NCBI GenBank assembly: GCA_033977485.1
Contig: CM066995.1
Coordinates: forward strand, 46,001,736 to 46,065,735
From: Hydrangea macrophylla
Lineage: Eukaryota > Streptophyta > Magnoliopsida > Cornales > Hydrangeaceae
Direction of reading: 5' to 3'
Length of the DNA: 64,000 nucleotides
Shown: positions 23,261 to 34,685 of the stretch, piece by piece
Layout: every line of letters starts with the position of its first letter
Position numbering within the stretch: the first letter of the stretch is position 1
Made by a program: the position numbers and the translations under genes
Notes under the pieces: generated by a model
Database searches by the model: none
What the model was told of the DNA's origin: nothing
What the model saw: the letters and a program-made list of their open reading frames with translations, nothing else

Positions 23261-24543
23261 TTTACCCACAAAATTCAAATGTCAAATTTTCTAAACTCAT
23301 CAAAGAGCTTAAGTTTCTCTTTTATGCTAAAAATTCTGCTCAACAAGGACATGAATTCCTTTATCATGCTATGAAAGTAAACAACATGTTACAAAGTAAC
23401 TATTCAAGTTAAACTACATCCACAGCCTTTATATATCCTTGTGTGTGTGTGGGGAGTTAACAACTACAATTGAAATCTTTATCTCAGAATTATTTGGATT
23501 GACATGTTCAAGATTTCATAGTTTCAACTCAATTCTCACTTGGTTTACACTCAAAATAGAATCACTCTGAAACTGGCGTAAAAATTATGCACTCATAGTA
23601 TGAAGCTCAAATGAGTAAATGTAGAGGCAATCAAACATGCTTACATACTAGACACTGAAAAACGATTATTTTAAAGTGCATGAGTCCCATGAACGGAATA
23701 CCAATTACTTCAGGAGCGATCTACTGTGGAAAACTCATTTCATACCCGAGATTTATTAATATAATCTAGAATCCTTAGGACTTGTGACAGAAATATGAAG
23801 AAATGTTAAAGATTGTGAAATGTGGAAATGGGTTCAAGCATGTGACATATTAATATCAACTTCACTTCGCAAATTTTATTTATCCAACCTCCAATTTCTT
23901 TCATTCCTTCATTTTTCACTGATTCCTCTCCTATTTTTTTTTTTTTTTTTTTTAAAGATAACAACATGGAAGTTCTAATATTAAACAGGTGTGTGATTTA
24001 AATTCAAGAAAAACACAGGTGTTGGATATCTACTTCCTACCCCCAACTGAAATCTACATTGTCCCCAATGGAAGTATTGCAAGTAAAAGAAAATATCACC
24101 TGATTCAAGCATTTTGGTACACATCAGAAAATTCACCTGTTTCAATATACCAACCTCCACAAACAACCAAGATCAAACGTAAATGGATAATAATTGAAAG
24201 ATTCAACAATAGAAACACAATCCAAGAGCAAACAGAACTATCTGTAATAAAAATGTCCAAAAATCAATAAAGTCCAAGTACAGATATAACCGAAAACCTA
24301 ACTTATCCAACCAAGCTATCCAACCAACCAAAATAAAATATCCACAAAGGTACCAAAATATCCATAAATCAACAAAAATAAAGCAAGCAAGATCACAAGA
24401 TAAGAAACAACAAAATACTCTCTCGCTCTCCAACACTCCCTGGTCACCAGATGACACGGGTGCACCGTCATGAACTGGATCAATAGCTACCTCACCGTCA
24501 CCCTCAGTAGCTCTCCCAGTCTGGGCGACAGCCACCGGGTCAC
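23261..24543 (-). other. Non-coding region between the env-position ORF and the 3' LTR
   Basis: AT-rich, with a T run (about 23934-23954) and a polypurine-like tract (minus-strand GTTGGGGGTA, 24039-24047). A 345-bp open stretch at 24203-24547 would begin with GTG and encode hydrophobic segments. It is not accepted as a gene. Confidence 0.5.
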
Positions 24544-25962
24544 TCACAGCTGGTGGGGGAACAGCAGCTGGAGGTGGTGGCGGTGGAGGTGTCTCAAAGA
24601 TAACTCCCTCAGGCTAAGCCGACGTAGAAGCTGGAGCTGTCGGAGGAGGTGGCATAGATGAGCGCAAGGATTTTGCTCGATCCCAAGAAACATCGAAATC
24701 TGCTCAATCTGACCACCTAGCCGCTCAAGTCTCCCCTGAACAGCATCACGATCTAACGACATCTGGGCAGCTAATAATAACTGCTCTGCCGTTAGCTCTC
24801 TAACCATCTCATGAAGCTGTACTCTCGCGGCTCTCTCCTCATAAATGGTCTGGAGAGATGGAGGGGTAGATGTAGAGGCTGTAGGTAATGTAGAGGCTGT
24901 AGGTGGCTCACGCTTCCTCAATTCATACTGACCCTCAGCCGCAATCGGCGTCCCTGAGTCCTCATCCTCCTCGTCCTCAACTAAAACCGTATCCTTACCC
25001 TCCGCCTCAGTCGGCGTCCCTGGGTCGTCGTCTTCTTCCTCAGTTGAAGATTCTCCTCTCTTCCTCTTCTTCCTCTTACTACTCTCTCCTTCTTTCCCTT
25101 TTCCTTTAGCTTTATTTTTGAACTGTGACAGCGACCGCCGCGCCACAGACTCTCCAAAAACCCCCAACTTAGACTTCTGTAGAATTTCGCCAGCTGGTAC
25201 CTCTAAACCAGCAACCTCACAAACCTGATGAATTGCCCACGCACCCTTCAAGTGTTGCGATTTGCTAGGATGACGTGTAGGCTCAATGAAAAACTCGATG
25301 AAGAGCCTGGCGAGGCAGATAGGTAATCCGGTCCCAATAGCATAAAGAACTCTCGTGTACCACCCTGCAAAGTCCAGCTTATAGGTCGTGGGAAGAATGC
25401 AGCTCTAGAGTGTCAGATGCAGCAGATGATAGTCCATCGTCAGGTCATGGTCATCAAAAACTGAGATCCCTGAGTATTTCTTAACCTTCCCGCCTGAGAT
25501 CTCTGTGGCCACAACATCGTATGATGGACATGGACGGTCAGGATGAACAGGGTACATATGATCGGGTACCTCTGGGATACCAAGCGCCTGAGCAACTGTA
25601 GCTGGGCTAAACTCAATTGGCCGTCCTGATACACACGAGAAATATCTGTAAGGGACATTCGGCACCTTTACCATGCTCGCACAAGCTGCTCGAATCCAAG
25701 AAGGTCGTACTTGTTTATCCGCTGTAAGAACTGGGAGCCAATCAGGAAAAGCTCGAAGGCGAACTAGATGGAATGGAACCTTATCGTCGCTCCACAGGTT
25801 TTTGAATTGCCTTTCCACCATAATTGCGCGAGTTCGGAAGTATTTAGTGTACCACGTGTTCTCTTTGGCATTCCTGAACCCGTGGGCGAGCGGTGGGTCA
25901 GGAATCTCGAGAGAAGTTGATTTTTCGGGGTGTGGTCCACTGTCCTTGGGCTTCGGAGCCAT
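24544..25962 (-). pseudogene. Env-position ORF of the inner element (plant transposon-protein-like, one stop codon)
   Basis: This ORF sits where Athila elements carry their 'env-like' gene. It starts at ATG 25962 (MAPKPKDSGPHPEKSTSLEI) and stays in one frame to the stop at 24546-24544, about 472 codons, except for a TAG at 25407-25405 (codon 186). The N-terminal half (NLWSDDKVPFHLVRLRAFPD, PIEFSPATVAQALGIPEV) resembles the plant-specific 'putative plant transposon protein' domain. The second half has a basic nuclear-localisation-like cluster (KRKKRKR), acidic stretches and a predicted coiled coil (RAARVQLHEMVRELTAEQLL). No signal peptide or convincing membrane segment is seen, so a true envelope role looks unlikely. 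A splice acceptor (CTTCCATTTCAG) lies six bases upstream of the ATG, implying a spliced leader. Confidence 0.7.
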
Positions 25963-26030
25963 GGGAGCTGAAATGGAAGCAAAACAAAGAGTTATAATGA
26001 GAGAAGAATGACTCTGCTACACTGTTTATG

Positions 26031-26105
26031 TCAATCGATTGACATAAGTTGTCAATCGATTGAAGTTATATTACAATCGATTGAGCCCTGATGTCAATCG
26101 ATTGA
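26031..26105. repeat. Palindrome array, four copies of CAATCGATTG, just upstream of the env-position ORF
   Basis: Four exact CAATCGATTG palindromes spaced 18-28 bp apart, about 70 bp upstream of the ATG at 25962. The motif is the same as in the LTRs. Confidence 0.95.
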
Positions 26106-26530
26106 CATCAGCAATTATAGGGGGCTGCCCACAACAAGGTCTCACGTCCCCCTAACATCAATTTAATGGTCTTAAGACCATGAGGGGCTCCCTCTATCAT
26201 TTTGAATTAAAAAAAAATGAGGAGAATGGGAAGTGGGTTTGGGAGTTACCTCAATCAGAATCGCGGCAAAAACAGTGCTCACAGATGGTTGAAGACGAGA
26301 TTGATGATGATGAGATGATTTGCGGCCCAAATCACTCTCCTTTTTCTCTTCCTTTGTCCATGTGAGGACAGAGGCGGCGGAGATGGTGTGGGCGGGAGCG
26401 ACGGTGAAGGTGGAGAGATGAGGATGAAGATGATGATAAAGATGATGGAAGGGGATGGGGTTTGGCCTCACTCACCTCAAAATCGCCTAATCCCTCTCTC
26501 TCTCACTGAATTTTGAAATGAAATGAGGGA
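26106..26530 (-). promoter_or_regulatory. Leader-like region with splice sites between two palindrome arrays
   Basis: On the minus strand the sequence has GA-rich leader character and two good donor sites, TTTTGAG/GTGAGTG (about 26480) and GATTGAG/GTAACTC (about 26250). The acceptor CTTCCATTTCAG just before the env ATG could pair with either. This suggests a separate or subgenomic transcript for the env-position ORF. No clear TATA box is seen. Confidence 0.4.
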
Positions 26531-26566
26531 GAGGGAGCTGAACAGTCATTACGTCTGGTGGGGTTT

Positions 26567-26690
26567 TCAATCGATTGACACTGGATGTCAATCGATTGAA
26601 AAGAATTCAAGTCAATCGATTGACAAAACTATCAATCGATTGAAAATCATTTCATACCAATCGATTGACAATAATAGCAATCGATTGATA
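26567..26690. repeat. Palindrome array, six copies of CAATCGATTG, upstream of the env leader
   Basis: Six exact CAATCGATTG palindromes spaced about 20-25 bp apart. The gap to the array at 26031-26105 is about 460 bp, close to the spacing between the two arrays of each LTR. Confidence 0.95.
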
Positions 26691-26961
26691 TAAGAAATTC
26701 ATGGGAATCTAAATGTTCTTCATGTAATCACCCCCAACAGTTTAAGAATGCTTTTTAAAGATAGAAACAAAACTTTGAGCATTCAAACAGAGATCAAACC
26801 CATCAAATACACAAGTAGGAAGAATTTATTCCAAACATCATCAATTTGTTGCTCAAATTGGATTATTATCATCCAAAGGTACAAGATTTTGATTGGACGA
26901 CAAACAAACAAAAAGAAAACTAGAAACAAAATTCTGTCTTATTCATTTGCTACAGGGGCTA

Positions 26962-27262
26962 TCAATTCTGCTCAGGTTCAGGGGAAGAAAGGTCTTCTCC
27001 TACAGCAAAATCCACAAAGTATTCCACGACTTCTCCATCCGAGTCTAACTGAAGATCTTCCAGAATTTCCCGAACTGCGCACAGAAGATCCCAGGTATTC
27101 ATGTTGGCGATTGACGCATTAAGGGAATCTGGATATGAGCTGGAGAGTGGGGTGAAAATGGTTTTTTCTTGTTCCCTCTGTTCTGGGGTACCTGGAGAAC
27201 GGACCCCATGGTAGAGCAAATGTGGAAGGAAGTGCAGTGGATTCATCTGCAATGGATTCATC
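26962..27262 (-). CDS. Small ORF between pol and the env-position region (uncertain)
   Basis: An ATG at 27262 opens 99 codons (MNPLQMNPLHFLPHLLYHGV to DLSSPEPEQN) ending at 26962, with an acidic C-terminal half. Directly upstream is a pyrimidine-rich stretch ending in GGCTATAG/GATG, which resembles a splice acceptor. Translating that stretch as well would add a hydrophobic N-terminus, which is more likely intron. No family is recognised. It may be the first exon of a subgenomic transcript or chance. Confidence 0.3.
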
Positions 27263-27367
27263 CTATAGCCAATCAGAAAGACAGAAATAAGAACAAAAAG
27301 AAGCAGAAATAGAGAAACACACAAAGAAAAGAAACTATTATACAACAACACAAGATTCTCCAAGTTT

Positions 27368-30300
27368 TCAAGAAGAATAATCAGGATCATCCAGTTGGAT
27401 GGTCTCTGATTCTGGTTCGAACTTCTCCAAGAATGGCTTTAAACGCTGCCCATTGACTTTGAATGCATTACCATTTTTGGGGTTAACAATCTCTACTGCC
27501 CCGTGAGGAAAAACTTCTTTGACAATAAAAGGTCCTATCCACCTCGACCTCAGCTTCCCGGGAAAGAGATGAAGCTTTGAATCGTAAAGTAACACTTTCT
27601 GTCCCGGTTCAAGCTTCTTTCTCAGGATCGATTGATCATGCTTAGCTTTTAATTTTGATTTATATGTTCGAGCACGATCATATGCATCATTCCTGATTTC
27701 TTCTAATTCATTGAGTTGTAACTTCCTCAATGTACCACTCTCATGAATGTCAAAATTAAGCAGTCTAGTGGCCCAGTATGCCTTATGTTCTAGTTCCACA
27801 GGCAAATGGCAAGCTTTTCCATAAATCAGCCTATAGGGAGACATTCCAAGGTTTGTCTTATACGCCGTCATGTATGCCCATAGAGCATCAGTTAGACGTG
27901 ACGACCAATCCTTTCTATTGATGTTGACAGTCTTTTCCAGGATATGTTTAATTTCCCTATTAGCTAGCTCTGCCTGACCATTTGACTGTGGGTGATATGA
28001 TAACGCGATCTTATGATTGACCCCATATTTCTTCATTAACGCCTCGAAAGGCCTATTGCAAAAATGGGTTCCACGATCGCTAATCATGGCTTTCGGTGTT
28101 CCGAATCTTGAAAGAATATTTTCTTTTAAGAATGAAATCACTGTTCTGTGATCATTTCTTCTTGTCAGAACAGCCTCAACCCACTTGGACACATATTCAA
28201 CTGCCAAAAGGATGTATTCAAAATGAGAGGATGGTGGAAATGGCCCCATGAAGTCAATACCCCAGCAATCAAAGATTTCGATAGTGATGATCGGGGTCAT
28301 CGGCATTTCATTTCTTTTAGATAAACTCCCTAACATTTGGCATCTAGCACATGCTCTACAAAATGCATAACAGTCTTTGAAAACTGTCGGCCAGTAGAAA
28401 CCACTACTAAACACCTTTTGAGCAGTTTTTTGAGCTGAGAAATGGCCACCACAGGCTTCTGAGTGGCAGGAAGCTAGAATTTGAGAGATATCCTCCTCGG
28501 GGACACATCGCCTAATTACTTGATCCGCACAGTACTTAAACAAGTACGGATCATCAAAGTAAAACCATCAAGCGATGGATAGAAACCTCTTTCTGTCAGG
28601 GGTGGACCAATTAGATGGGGTCTCCCCTGTTGCCAAATAATTGACAATATCTGCATACCAGGGCAAACTGGTTGCAGCAAAAATTTGTTCATCTGGGAAA
28701 GATTCACGGATCGGAATGGATTGTGAAGAATTGTCTTCAAACGTCAATTGTGAGAGGTGATCGGCTACCACATTCTCCACCCCTTTTTTATCTTTAATAA
28801 CCAAATCAAATTCTTGGAGTAGGAGAATCCAGCGTATCAATCGCTGTTTGGTATCCTTTTTGGATAGCAGATACTTCAACGCAGCATGATCAGTGAAACA
28901 AATGATCTGCGAACCAATAAGATATTGCCTGAATTTTTCCAATGCGAATACAATCGCCAGCAACTCCTTTTCTGTCGTAGAGTAATGACGTTGAGCTTCA
29001 TCAAGGGTTCTGCTAGCATAGTAGATCACAGTAGGCTTCTTGTCTTTCCTTTGTCCTAATACAGCTCCGATCACTGTGTCACTTGCATCACACATCAGCT
29101 CAAAAGGAAGACTCCAATCCGGAGATTGCATTATCAGAGCTGTTGTGAGGTGATGTTTGAGTTTATCAAAAGATTCCTGGCACTTGCTGTTCCACTCAAA
29201 TGGTTGGTCCTTAACAAGGAGTTGGCACAGTGGCCTAGATACAGCACTGAAATCCTTAATAAATCTCCGGTAAAAACCAGCGTGACCTAGAAATGATCGA
29301 ATGTCTTTCACTGTAGTCGGGACAGGAAGGTTAGAGATTATATCAATCTTTGCCTTACCTACCTGTATTCCCTCAGCAGACACGATATGTCCCAAGACAA
29401 TCCCTTTTGTCACCATAAAGTGACATTTTTCCCAGTTGAGGACCAAATTCTTATCCTCACATCTTTTCAGGACTTTCTGGAGGTTCTCTAAGCAATCATC
29501 AAAACTGCTTCCAAATACGGAGAAGTCATCCATAAAAACCTCCATGATCTTTTCAACCATATCGCTGAAGATGCTCAGCATGCACCGCTGAAAAGTGGCA
29601 GGTGCGTTGCACAATCCAAATGGCATCCGGCGATATGCAAATGTTCCAAACGGACAGGTAAAAGTGGTTTTCTCTTGATCAGCAGGATCAATTTCAATTT
29701 GGTTATAACCACTATAACCGTCCAGGAAGCAGTAGAATTGGTGACCCACTACTCTTTCGAGCATTTGATCCATGAAAGGTAATGGGAAATGATCCTTTCG
29801 AGTCACCGCATTCAATCTTCTGTAATCAATACACATGCGCCAGCTTGTGGTCACACGTGTTAGTACCAATTCTCCTTCTTTATTTTCTACCACTGTAATG
29901 CCGGCTTTCTTCGGCACTACTTGAGTCGGACTTACCCAGGGACTATCCGAAATTGGATAAATAACCCCAACATCCAGCAATTTTAGAACTTTCTTCTTCA
30001 CTACCTCTTGCATGTTTGGGTTTAGACGCCTTTGCATTTGACGACAAGGTTTGGCATCTTCCTCAAGGTAAATCCTGTGGGTGCATATGGATGGACTAAT
30101 TCCTCTTAAATCAGCAACGGTCCATCCTAACGCACTCATGTGTTGCTTAAGCAACTGGATCAGTTTACCTTCCTGTTCGTGATTTAAAACGGATGAAATT
30201 ATCACAGGAAAGGTCTTCTCTTCTCCCAGAAACACATATTTCAATTCTTTCGGGAGCTCTTTCAATTCCAAATCTAGAAATTGCAGGTTTGACGGCATAG

Positions 30301-32917
30301 CCAACTTGGTCTTTGGCTGTAGTTTCTCATATTGAGCCGTCCACATTATTCTTGCAACTTCCTCTTCAACAACTTCCAAGATTGCACACAATTGATGCAT
30401 TTCCTCATCTTGTGGAGTGTATTTGTCCAATTCGTAACACGAGTTAGTAATAATGGACTCCATAAGATCCGACAGAGTAGTCGAATCAAAACAATCCTGG
30501 ATTATTGACTCCACCCAGTTTACTTCCTCCTCATCATCATCAAAATCTTCTATTTTGGGATTTGAGAAGATCTTGATGTTCAATGTCATGTTCCCGAAAA
30601 CAACGGTCATTACTCCACTCCTCACTTTGATAGTTGCATCAATCATCGCAAGAAAAGAACGTCCAAAGATCACCAGAATCTGGGATTTAGCATTGTGGAT
30701 TGATTCGGTGTCTAGAACAACGAAGTCAACAGGAAAGACAAAAGTGTCAATCTGGACCAAAACGTCCTCTAAAACTCCTCATGGATATTTAATCAATCGA
30801 TCTGCGAGTTGGAGAGTAATGCGAGTGGGCTTAAGTTCTCCCAACCCTAGCTGTTGGTAAACAGTGTAAGGTAAGAGATTCACACTCGATCCTAAGTCGA
30901 GCAGAGCATTGTTCACTTTTTTCTGACCGATTATGCAAGAAACCGTTGGTGTGCCTAGATCCTTGTACTTGGGAGGCAAGTCGTGTTTTACGATTGCGCT
31001 TGCTTGGCATGCCAAATAAGCATTCTTCTTAACACTTTGCTTTCTCTTAACCGTGCACAAGTCTTTCAAGAACTTGGCGTAGGAAGGCACTTGTTTAATT
31101 GTGTCAAGGAGTGGGAGATTGATCTTCACTTGCTTGAATAACTCCAAAAACTCCTGACTTTTGGTTTCTTGTTTAGGTTTCTTCAACCTTTGAGGATATG
31201 GTGCTGGAAAAGGGCTTTTGGGAGCCTCTTCGAGAAGGGGTTCTTTTCCAGGTCTTCTTTTTATCTTAGTATCCTCGAGAACTGTTATTTCGGGCTCAAC
31301 TGTTTCGCCCTCTTTCTCTTCTTCCACCAATTCTTCTTCATCCTCCACCTCTTCTTTATTGTCAACTACAGGGTGTGGGGGAAGAGAGACTTTTTCGATC
31401 TCTTTTCCACTTTTCAACACAGTTACAGCCTTGGCCTCCTCATGTGGTCCAGATCCCGAGGGTCCTGTACCCGAGTGTTGGCCTTTAGGATTTGGCTCTG
31501 GTTGTGCAGGGAACATGGTTCGTTCTCGATCTCCTTGTTGAACAGCTAACCTCTCTACACTTGTGTTGAGTTTACTCATTAGCTGCATCATCTGCTGCAT
31601 CATGAGTGTATTAGGATCCTCTTGTGCCTTCTTATGAGGTGGCACGTAGGTGTTTGATGAAGTTTGGTTGTTGCCCCCCTGATTGTAGTTGATCTGAGGT
31701 GAATGATTTTGTTGATAGGTAGGAGGTTGATAACTTTGGTGGTATCCCTGGTTCTGAGGTCGGTATTGGTTTCCTTTATTCGGCTGCCATTGTTGAGATG
31801 GGTTTGCTGCAGCAGCACTGTTTCTTTGATCAAAACCAGGATGACTCCACCTATCATTGGGGTTGAAACGACCAGGGGCATTTACAGCGTGTACCTCTAC
31901 TGGACTCTGTTCTTGATAAACAGGGTATATTTGGCAATGTTGAGAGGTATGCCCCATTTGTAGACAACTCGAACATGATTCTTCAGATGCAAATTGTATT
32001 ATCAGGTCCTTCTTTGCCTCCAAAACTTCCAATTTACGAGCCAGTTGCTCGTATTTTTCCATCAAGCCATCTTCCACTTTCAACTGATAAATACTCTTTT
32101 TACTTGAACTTGAACTGGTCTGAGTTCTCGTCACTTGAGTTTCCCATTCTGGTGCATGTTCGGCTAACCATTCGAAATGAGCTTCTGCTTGGTCAGCATT
32201 TTTGCTCATAAACTCACCGTCACTCGTAGTTTCTACAAGCTGCTTTGACTTTGGACTAAGGCCGTCATAGAAGAAGCTTATTGTCCGCCACTTCTCAAAG
32301 CCATGATGTGGGCAGAGTAGTAACAAATCCTTGAAATACTCCCATGCCTCAGCGAAAGTTTCTTCCTCTTTTTGATTGTACATCTTGATCTGTCTCAAAA
32401 TGTCATTTGTTAATCGGTTAGGGAAGAATTTCTTAAGAAAGGCTTCATGAATTGCTGGCCAAGTCGAAATAGAGTTCGGTTTGAGCGACAACAACCATGA
32501 CTTTGCTTTGTCCTTCAAGGTGAAGGGTAAAAGCTTTAGTCGGATTATGTCACTCGGGCAAGTCTGATCTGTGAAAGTGCCACAAACGTCTTCGAAATCT
32601 CGAATGTGCAAGTACGCCTTCTCTTTATCCATCCCGTGAAATGTGGGTAAAAGTTGAATCATCCCGTTACGAAAATGGAATGTACCCGTGTGCGGAGGAA
32701 TGCGGATACAAGAAGGTGTGGCAGTACGATCAGGAGCCAAGAGTTCTCATAGAGGTCGTTGACCGTCATCGATGAGGTCATGCCCATTCTCTCCTTGTTG
32801 ACTCTCCGTATCAGACATTGGATTAGAAATAGACGGAGTAAAAATGGGATTATCAGCACTATCAATGGAATCTTCAAATAGATCAGTGATGAAAGCTTCA
32901 GTGGAGTCAAAGGACAT
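27368..32917 (-). pseudogene. gag-pol polyprotein of the inner Athila-type element (three in-frame TGA codons)
   Basis: One continuous frame of 1850 codons from ATG 32917 (MSFDSTEAF) to the stop at 27368. Gag contains HTGTFHFRNGMIQLLPTFHG and LLPFTLKDKAKSWLLSL, with the zinc knuckle CSSCLQMGHTSQHC. Protease has ALLDLGSSVNLLPYTVYQQL. RT shows [26 protein letters not shown] and FMDDFSVFG. RNase H shows [20 protein letters not shown] and [11 protein letters not shown]. Integrase has the HHCC finger ([18 protein letters not shown]) and core residues [14 protein letters not shown] and [11 protein letters not shown]. The only breaks are TGA codons at 32749-32747, 30781-30779 and 28570-28568. The first two stand where relatives have arginine. 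No frameshifts are seen. Products would build particles, copy the RNA and integrate the cDNA. Confidence 0.93.
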
Positions 32918-33034
32918 AGAATGACACAAATAACACAGCTTGTGTCTGAAGAATGAAAGAAAAAAAAAAAAGAAAGATAGAAATAGGATAAGGAAAGATT
33001 GGATCAATCCAAAAATTCCTGGCCTTCGTTACCG

Positions 33035-33052
33035 TCCCCGGCAACGGCGCCA
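33035..33052 (-). other. Primer-binding site of the inner element
   Basis: On the minus strand TGGCGCCGTTGCCGGGGA lies six bases after the end of the 5' LTR. It is the intact form of the site seen degraded in the outer element. Confidence 0.9.
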
Positions 33053-33735
33053 AAAACTTGACACGACTTAAAATGTGTTCTCTGAAGAGTACGTCCAAGT
33101 GTAGACGGTCGCGTCGCGTTAAAACCGGTAAGACCGGGTCGAATCCCAAAGGACGGAAGATAAAGGCAGAAAGATCTAGATTGAATCCTAAATTCAAATA
33201 AAAGATGATTTCTTTTAGCTGGGGGAGTTCTAACAGTCCTATAGAGTAAATAAAAGAAGTAAAATAAAGTGAAGCGATAACTTAACTAGATAGAATTAAA
33301 AACTGTGATATGAAATTAAATATAAAAAGAGTTGGGAACATGTGAATCCACAAAGTACCAGCCACTACCATGATTTAACAAAAAAAAAATGAACAGCTGG
33401 GGTTTTATCCTTAGAGTATTCCTTATTTCGAAAATGATTAAGTTAAGCATTCTAGACACTAAGTATGTGAATATTGCATACTTAGTGGTTCGTTTACCTA
33501 ACTTATTTATGAAGGACTGAAATAAAAAGTTAATTAAAGCCATGAACAATAACTAACAAATTGAGTATGAAATATTCGATGTGTTTGTTATGAGTGTTCA
33601 TTGAGTTAATTAATCAAAAGAGCTCTTATTTCAAAATCAGACTGCAATTTGAACTAGAAAGATCAATTTGGGCTTAGTTTCTGAAACAAAAGTTACTGGA
33701 ATACAAAAAGGAGTAAACCCAAGTCATAAACATCA

Positions 33736-33855
33736 CAATCGATTGACATCATGTCAATCGATTGATATGAAATGACTTTCAATCGATTGACAAGTATATC
33801 AATCAATTGACTTGGAATCCATGTCAATCGATTAGATTCTGTATCCAATCGATTG
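33736..33855. repeat. Palindrome array in the transcribed part of the 5' LTR
   Basis: Same six positions as at 22089-22208. One copy is reduced to CAATCAATTG and one reads CAATCGATTA. Confidence 0.93.
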
Positions 33856-34337
33856 ACATTGACTCTTTCACAGAATCATGGCAGTAGGCTGGAAACAATG
33901 TTTCTTCACATTATTCCCAACCAAAACTCTAAGCTAGCATATTTAGTACTTCGTGAATGAAAATAGATTGAGAAATTTCATTAAATGGAGACATGGATTA
34001 AATTTTAAAGATAAAACTCATCAAAATCCAACTAAAACTATAATGAAATTTGTAATCAAACAATTTCTGAAGTAGCAAAACAAGAGGGGAATAAACCTGA
34101 GCTTGCGACTGAATTCAACAGATTACACTTTCAACTTGAATTTGTTAATACTAAGAAAACCATGGAAATCCTACAAAATAATACAAAAATAAGCCAACCC
34201 TTTACCCTCTTCACTCTCCTCTATATATAATGTCAAATTCACGGGCTAAAGGTGTCCAGGTTCAGTCCATAACGGCTGGTCGTCGTCCTGATTGCTGAAA
34301 TCTTGCTCCATTAACACAGACTGTTTCCAGTTTTAGT

Positions 34338-34451
34338 CAATCGATTGACAAAGATATCAATCGATTGATAAAAATTTCAATCGATTGATCAAAACACCAA
34401 TCGATTGATCATGAAAAAATGTCAATCGATTGATATGATGTCAATCGATTG
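34338..34451. repeat. Palindrome array in U3 of the 5' LTR
   Basis: Six exact CAATCGATTG copies, about 110 bp upstream of the TATA box in the direction of transcription. Confidence 0.95.
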
Positions 34452-34685
34452 GTATCAAGACTTCATCAATTTATTTCTTGAGTTATTCCTTTCAACTTGT
34501 TACTCATTTTAACTTCAGAACCTGCATTCAAAGAGCTAAACACAACAACATACCACGAAAAATACATCATTGTGTAAAGAAACGAATTAAAACACAAGTG
34601 CAGGTAACACTAGCAAAATGGGGTTAAATCCAGTTAGTTTTTACTCCTTATCGAGCTAATATTAAGCTAATATCAGCTCTCATCA

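Larger units (their letters stand above)
21414..34685 (-). mobile_element. Inner, young Athila-type Ty3/gypsy retrotransposon (near-complete)
   Basis: LTRs at 33059-34685 (5') and 21414-23038 (3') are almost the same, with about twenty differences noticed by eye over 1.6 kb. The 5-bp target duplication ATATG (21409-21413 and 34686-34690) is exact. On the minus strand the order is 5' LTR, primer-binding site, gag-pol in a single frame (32917-27368), a spacer with palindrome arrays, an env-position ORF (25962-24544), polypurine tract and 3' LTR. Only three in-frame TGA codons in gag-pol and one TAG in the env-position ORF separate it from an intact reading pattern. It sits in the pol remnant of the outer element. 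Confidence 0.95.
33059..34685 (-). repeat. 5' LTR of the inner element (1627 bp)
   Basis: Near-identical to 21414-23038. Palindrome arrays lie at 34338-34451 (U3) and 33736-33855 (transcribed part; two of its six copies carry single changes). The TATA box is at 34221-34230 on the minus strand. U5 includes a CG-rich TCGCGTCGCG patch and GACCGGGTCGAA. Confidence 0.95.

Noticed and set aside
24203..24547. Open stretch with hydrophobic segments overlapping the end of the env-position ORF
   Set aside because: It begins with GTG, not ATG. The hydrophobicity follows from T-rich DNA and nothing supports translation.
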